64,000 bases of DNA from Janthinobacterium sp. ROICE36. GTDB taxonomy: Bacteria > Pseudomonadota > Gammaproteobacteria > Burkholderiales > Burkholderiaceae_D. The stretch is from contig NZ_PEBS01000021.1 in the NCBI RefSeq assembly GCF_002869965.1, positions 1-64,000 on the forward strand, in the 5' to 3' direction. Under the pieces are notes generated by a model that was given only the letters and a program-made list of their open reading frames with translations, made no database searches and was not told where the DNA came from. A program made the translations under genes and the position numbers. Within the stretch, counting starts at the first letter, position 1. Each line of letters begins with the position of its first letter. Below are positions 61,148-64,000 of this stretch, piece by piece.

Positions 61148-64000
61148 ATGCAGCAATTAACGACCAATTCCTACCTGTTTGGTGGGAACGCTCCGTACGT
61201 GGAAGACCTGTACGAAGCGTATCTGAACAACCCAGGCTCGGTACCCGATAACTGGCGCTCCTATTTCGACGCGATGCAGCACGTGCCTGCCGTCGATGGC
61301 AGCAACAAGCCTGACGTGGCGCATGCCTCCGTCGTCGCCTCGTTCGCCGAGCGCGCAAAAGCAGGTCCGATCCGCACAGTGACCGCTTCCTTCGATGCTG
61401 AAATGGGTCGTAAACGTGTTGCTGCTACGCAACTGATCGCCGCTTATCGCTACCTCGGTTCGCACTGGGCCAATCTGGATCCGCTGCAACGCCAGGAACG
61501 TCCGATGATCCCTGAGCTCGAGCCGAGCTTCTACGGTTTCACCGACGCGGACATGGATACCGTGTTCAACATCAGCAATACCTATTTTGGCCCCGAGACC
61601 GCCACCCTGCGCGATCTGCTGAACTATCTGCGCGACACCTACACGCGTTCGATCGGCGCCGAATTCATGTACATCTCCGATCCGGCCGAAAAGCGCTGGT
61701 TGCAAGAGAAGCTGGAATCGATCCGCTCCACCCCGAATTTCACCCCAGAGAAAAAAATCCACATCCTCGACCGCCTGACCGCGGCTGAAGGCCTGGAACG
61801 CTATCTGCACACCCGTTACGTGGGCCAGAAGCGCTTCTCCCTGGAAGGCGGCGAAACCTTCATCGCCTCGATGGATGAAACCATCCAGCGCGCCGGCGAA
61901 AAAGGCGTGCAGGAAATCGTCATCGGCATGGCCCACCGCGGCCGCCTGAACGTACTGGTGAACACCCTGGGCAAAGCGCCACAGGAACTGTTCGAAGAAT
62001 TCGAAGGCAAGCATGGCGACGACCTGCCTGCCGGCGACGTGAAGTACCATCAAGGCTTCTCGTCGGACATCTCCACCGCAGGCGGCCCGGTCCACCTGTC
62101 GCTGGCGTTCAACCCGTCGCACCTGGAAATCGTCAACCCTGTGGTCGAAGGTTCCGTCAAGGCCCGCATGGATCGCCGCGGCGACGCGCAGGGCGCGCAA
62201 GTGCTGCCTATCCTGGTGCACGGCGATGCCGCTTTCGCCGGCCAGGGCGTGGTCATGGAAACGCTGAATCTGGCGCAAACCCGTGGCTACCACACGGGCG
62301 GCACGGTGCATATCGTGATCAACAACCAGATCGGTTTCACCACCTCGGACCCGCGCGATGCACGCTCGACCCTGTACTGCTCGGACGTCGTCAAGATGAT
62401 CGAAGCACCGGTCCTGCACATCAATGCCGATGATCCGGAAGCCGTGGTGCTGGCGACGCAGATTGCGCTCGACTACCGCATGGAATTCAAGAAGGACATC
62501 GTCCTCGACATCATCTGCTACCGCAAGCTGGGCCACAACGAGCAAGATACCCCGGCACTGACGCAGCCACTGATGTACAAGAAGATCGGTCAGCATCCAG
62601 GCACCCGCAAGCTGTACGCGGACAAGCTGGCAGCGCAAGGCGTGATCCCTGCCGATGGCGGCGACAAGATGGTGGCCGCTTTCCGCGACGCCATGGACGC
62701 CGGCAAGCATACCGTCGATCCGGTCATCTCGAACTTCAAGAACAAGTACGCCGTCGACTGGCTGCCGTTCCTGAACAAGAAATGGACCGATTCGGCCGAC
62801 ACCGCCGTGCCGATGACGGAACTGAAACGCCTGGCCACCCGCATCACCACTGTGCCGGAAGACTTCAAGGTCCACTCGCTGGTTGAAAAAGTACTGGGCG
62901 ACCGTGGCACCATGGGTCGTGGCGAAATGAATCTGGACTGGGGCATGGGCGAACACCTGGCCTACGCCTCGCTGGTATCGTCCGGCTACGCCATCCGCCT
63001 GACGGGCCAGGACGCCGGCCGCGGTACCTTTGTGCACCGCCACGCCGTGCTGCATGACCAGAACCGCGAGCGTTGGGATGCAGGTACCTACATTCCGCTG
63101 CAAAACGTATCGGACAACCAGGCGCCGTTCACCGTCATCGACTCGGTGCTGTCCGAAGAAGCCGTACTGGCCTTCGAATACGGCTACTCGACCGCTGAAC
63201 CGAACACCCTGACGATCTGGGAAGCCCAGTTCGGCGACTTCGCCAACGGCGCGCAAGTGGTGATCGACCAATTCATCAGCTCCGGCGAAGTGAAGTGGGG
63301 CCGCGCTTCGGGCCTGGTCATGATGCTGCCGCACGGCTACGAAGGCCAGGGTCCTGAGCACTCGTCCGCGCGTCCTGAGCGTTTCCTGCAGCTGTGCGCA
63401 GACAACAACATGCAAGTGGCGCAGCCGACGACGGCTTCGCAAATCTTCCATTTGCTGCGCCGCCAGATGGTGCGCCAGTTCCGCAAGCCGCTGGTCATCC
63501 TGACGCCGAAGTCGCTGTTGCGCAACAAGGATGCCGGTTCGCCGCTGACCGACCTGGCCAAGGGCGGTTTCCAGACCGTCATCGGCGAAGTCGACGACAA
63601 AATCGACGCCAAGAAAGTCAAGCGCGTGGTCGCCTGCTCGGGCAAGGTGTATTACGACCTGGTCAACGCACGCAAGACCCGCGGCCAGACCGACACGGCC
63701 ATCGTGCGCCTGGAACAGCTGTATCCGTTCCCGCACAAGTCGTTCGCTGCTGAACTGAAGAAGTTCCCGAACCTGGTCGAAGTCGTATGGGCGCAGGACG
63801 AGCCGCAAAACCAGGGCGCCTGGTTCCAGATCCAGCACAACATCTTCGAAGGCCTGGAATCGGGTCAGCGTCTGGCTTACGCCGGCCGTCCTGCTTCGGC
63901 GTCGCCTGCTGTCGGTTACTATGACAAGCACTACGCCCAGCAAAAAGATCTGCTGGAAACGGCATTCTCGAAGCTGAAGGGTTTTATCCTGACCAAGTAA
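61148..64000 (+). CDS. sucA: 2-Oxoglutarate dehydrogenase E1 component
   Basis: 950 residues, complete, with its stop at the last bases of the window. It begins with the E1o N-terminal segment (NSYLFGGNAPYVEDLYEAYL) and has the thiamine-diphosphate binding regions IGMAHRGRLNVLVNTLGKAP and GDAAFAGQGVVMETLNLAQT, with HIVINNQIGFTTSDPRDARS, and a C-terminal transketolase-like part (PHGYEGQGPEHSSARPERFL). It decarboxylates 2-oxoglutarate and loads succinyl on the E2 lipoyl. sucB and lpd would be expected just beyond the window edge. Start ATG at 61148 with GAAAGGTGAGC upstream. Confidence 0.97.
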   Translation: MQQLTTNSYLFGGNAPYVEDLYEAYLNNPGSVPDNWRSYFDAMQHVPAVDGSNKPDVAHASVVASFAERAKAGPIRTVTASFDAEMGRKRVAATQLIAAYRYLGSHWANLDPLQRQERPMIPELEPSFYGFTDADMDTVFNISNTYFGPETATLRDLLNYLRDTYTRSIGAEFMYISDPAEKRWLQEKLESIRSTPNFTPEKKIHILDRLTAAEGLERYLHTRYVGQKRFSLEGGETFIASMDETIQRAGEKGVQEIVIGMAHRGRLNVLVNTLGKAPQELFEEFEGKHGDDLPAGDVKYHQGFSSDISTAGGPVHLSLAFNPSHLEIVNPVVEGSVKARMDRRGDAQGAQVLPILVHGDAAFAGQGVVMETLNLAQTRGYHTGGTVHIVINNQIGFTTSDPRDARSTLYCSDVVKMIEAPVLHINADDPEAVVLATQIALDYRMEFKKDIVLDIICYRKLGHNEQDTPALTQPLMYKKIGQHPGTRKLYADKLAAQGVIPADGGDKMVAAFRDAMDAGKHTVDPVISNFKNKYAVDWLPFLNKKWTDSADTAVPMTELKRLATRITTVPEDFKVHSLVEKVLGDRGTMGRGEMNLDWGMGEHLAYASLVSSGYAIRLTGQDAGRGTFVHRHAVLHDQNRERWDAGTYIPLQNVSDNQAPFTVIDSVLSEEAVLAFEYGYSTAEPNTLTIWEAQFGDFANGAQVVIDQFISSGEVKWGRASGLVMMLPHGYEGQGPEHSSARPERFLQLCADNNMQVAQPTTASQIFHLLRRQMVRQFRKPLVILTPKSLLRNKDAGSPLTDLAKGGFQTVIGEVDDKIDAKKVKRVVACSGKVYYDLVNARKTRGQTDTAIVRLEQLYPFPHKSFAAELKKFPNLVEVVWAQDEPQNQGAWFQIQHNIFEGLESGQRLAYAGRPASASPAVGYYDKHYAQQKDLLETAFSKLKGFILTK

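Overview
The window is a GC-rich chromosomal segment of a betaproteobacterium, most likely Oxalobacteraceae (Janthinobacterium/Massilia-like). The reasons are the DUF2863 and DUF3563 proteins, the sdhCDAB-sdhE-gltA block facing mdh-citE-like-acnA, and the general protein character. No database search was possible, so the family is an inference. Coding is dense on both strands. There is no CRISPR array, no rRNA and no intact mobile element.

Layout. 1-4 kb: a lipoprotein, an Sfp-type phosphopantetheinyl transferase, and a three-gene operon (two tandem paralogous small exported proteins plus DUF2145) divergent from an HTH regulator, with a double operator-like repeat between them. 4-14 kb: a DUF3999/DUF2339 membrane pair, an LplT-PlsC fusion, and a KaiC-like ATPase with a hybrid histidine kinase. 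14-21 kb: a tripartite RND efflux operon with its TetR regulator and a TetR-type palindrome over the promoter. 21-22.5 kb: tRNA-Pro(GGG), a long hairpin, a frameshifted integrase remnant and a decapitated S9 peptidase, forming the scar of a lost integrated element. 23-29 kb: a giant repeat-rich autotransporter. 28.8-32 kb: a tightly overlapped four-gene operon (acyl-CoA dehydrogenase-like, PIG-L deacetylase, NodS-like methyltransferase, GT2), the best candidate here for an undescribed biosynthetic system.

32-38 kb: a lipoprotein, a chemoreceptor, a TorF-type outer-membrane protein, and then a gene graveyard (WYL regulator tail, L-lactate permease tail, frameshifted FMN reductase). 38-45 kb: a sugar MFS transporter, a LysR/CoA-transferase divergent pair, a TetR regulator, a cytosolic-carboxypeptidase-like M14 enzyme with a CYTH protein. 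45-64 kb: DUF2863 and a TCA-cycle supercluster: acnA, an exported protein, a citE-like gene and mdh on the minus strand; gntR, sdhCDAB, sdhE, gltA and finally sucA on the plus strand. A thiol-switch-like HxlR regulator, a quinone reductase and a LysR regulator lie between gltA and sucA.

Several intergenic regions contain good candidate operators that can be paired with an adjacent regulator: XRE at 3187-3233, TetR at 14266-14283, GntR at 52237-52250, and HxlR/YodB-type TACT-N7-AGTA at 59139-59155. Two or three HexR-like palindromes, at the sugar transporter and at sdh, suggest coupling of sugar uptake and TCA flux. These pairings are inferences from sequence symmetry and position.
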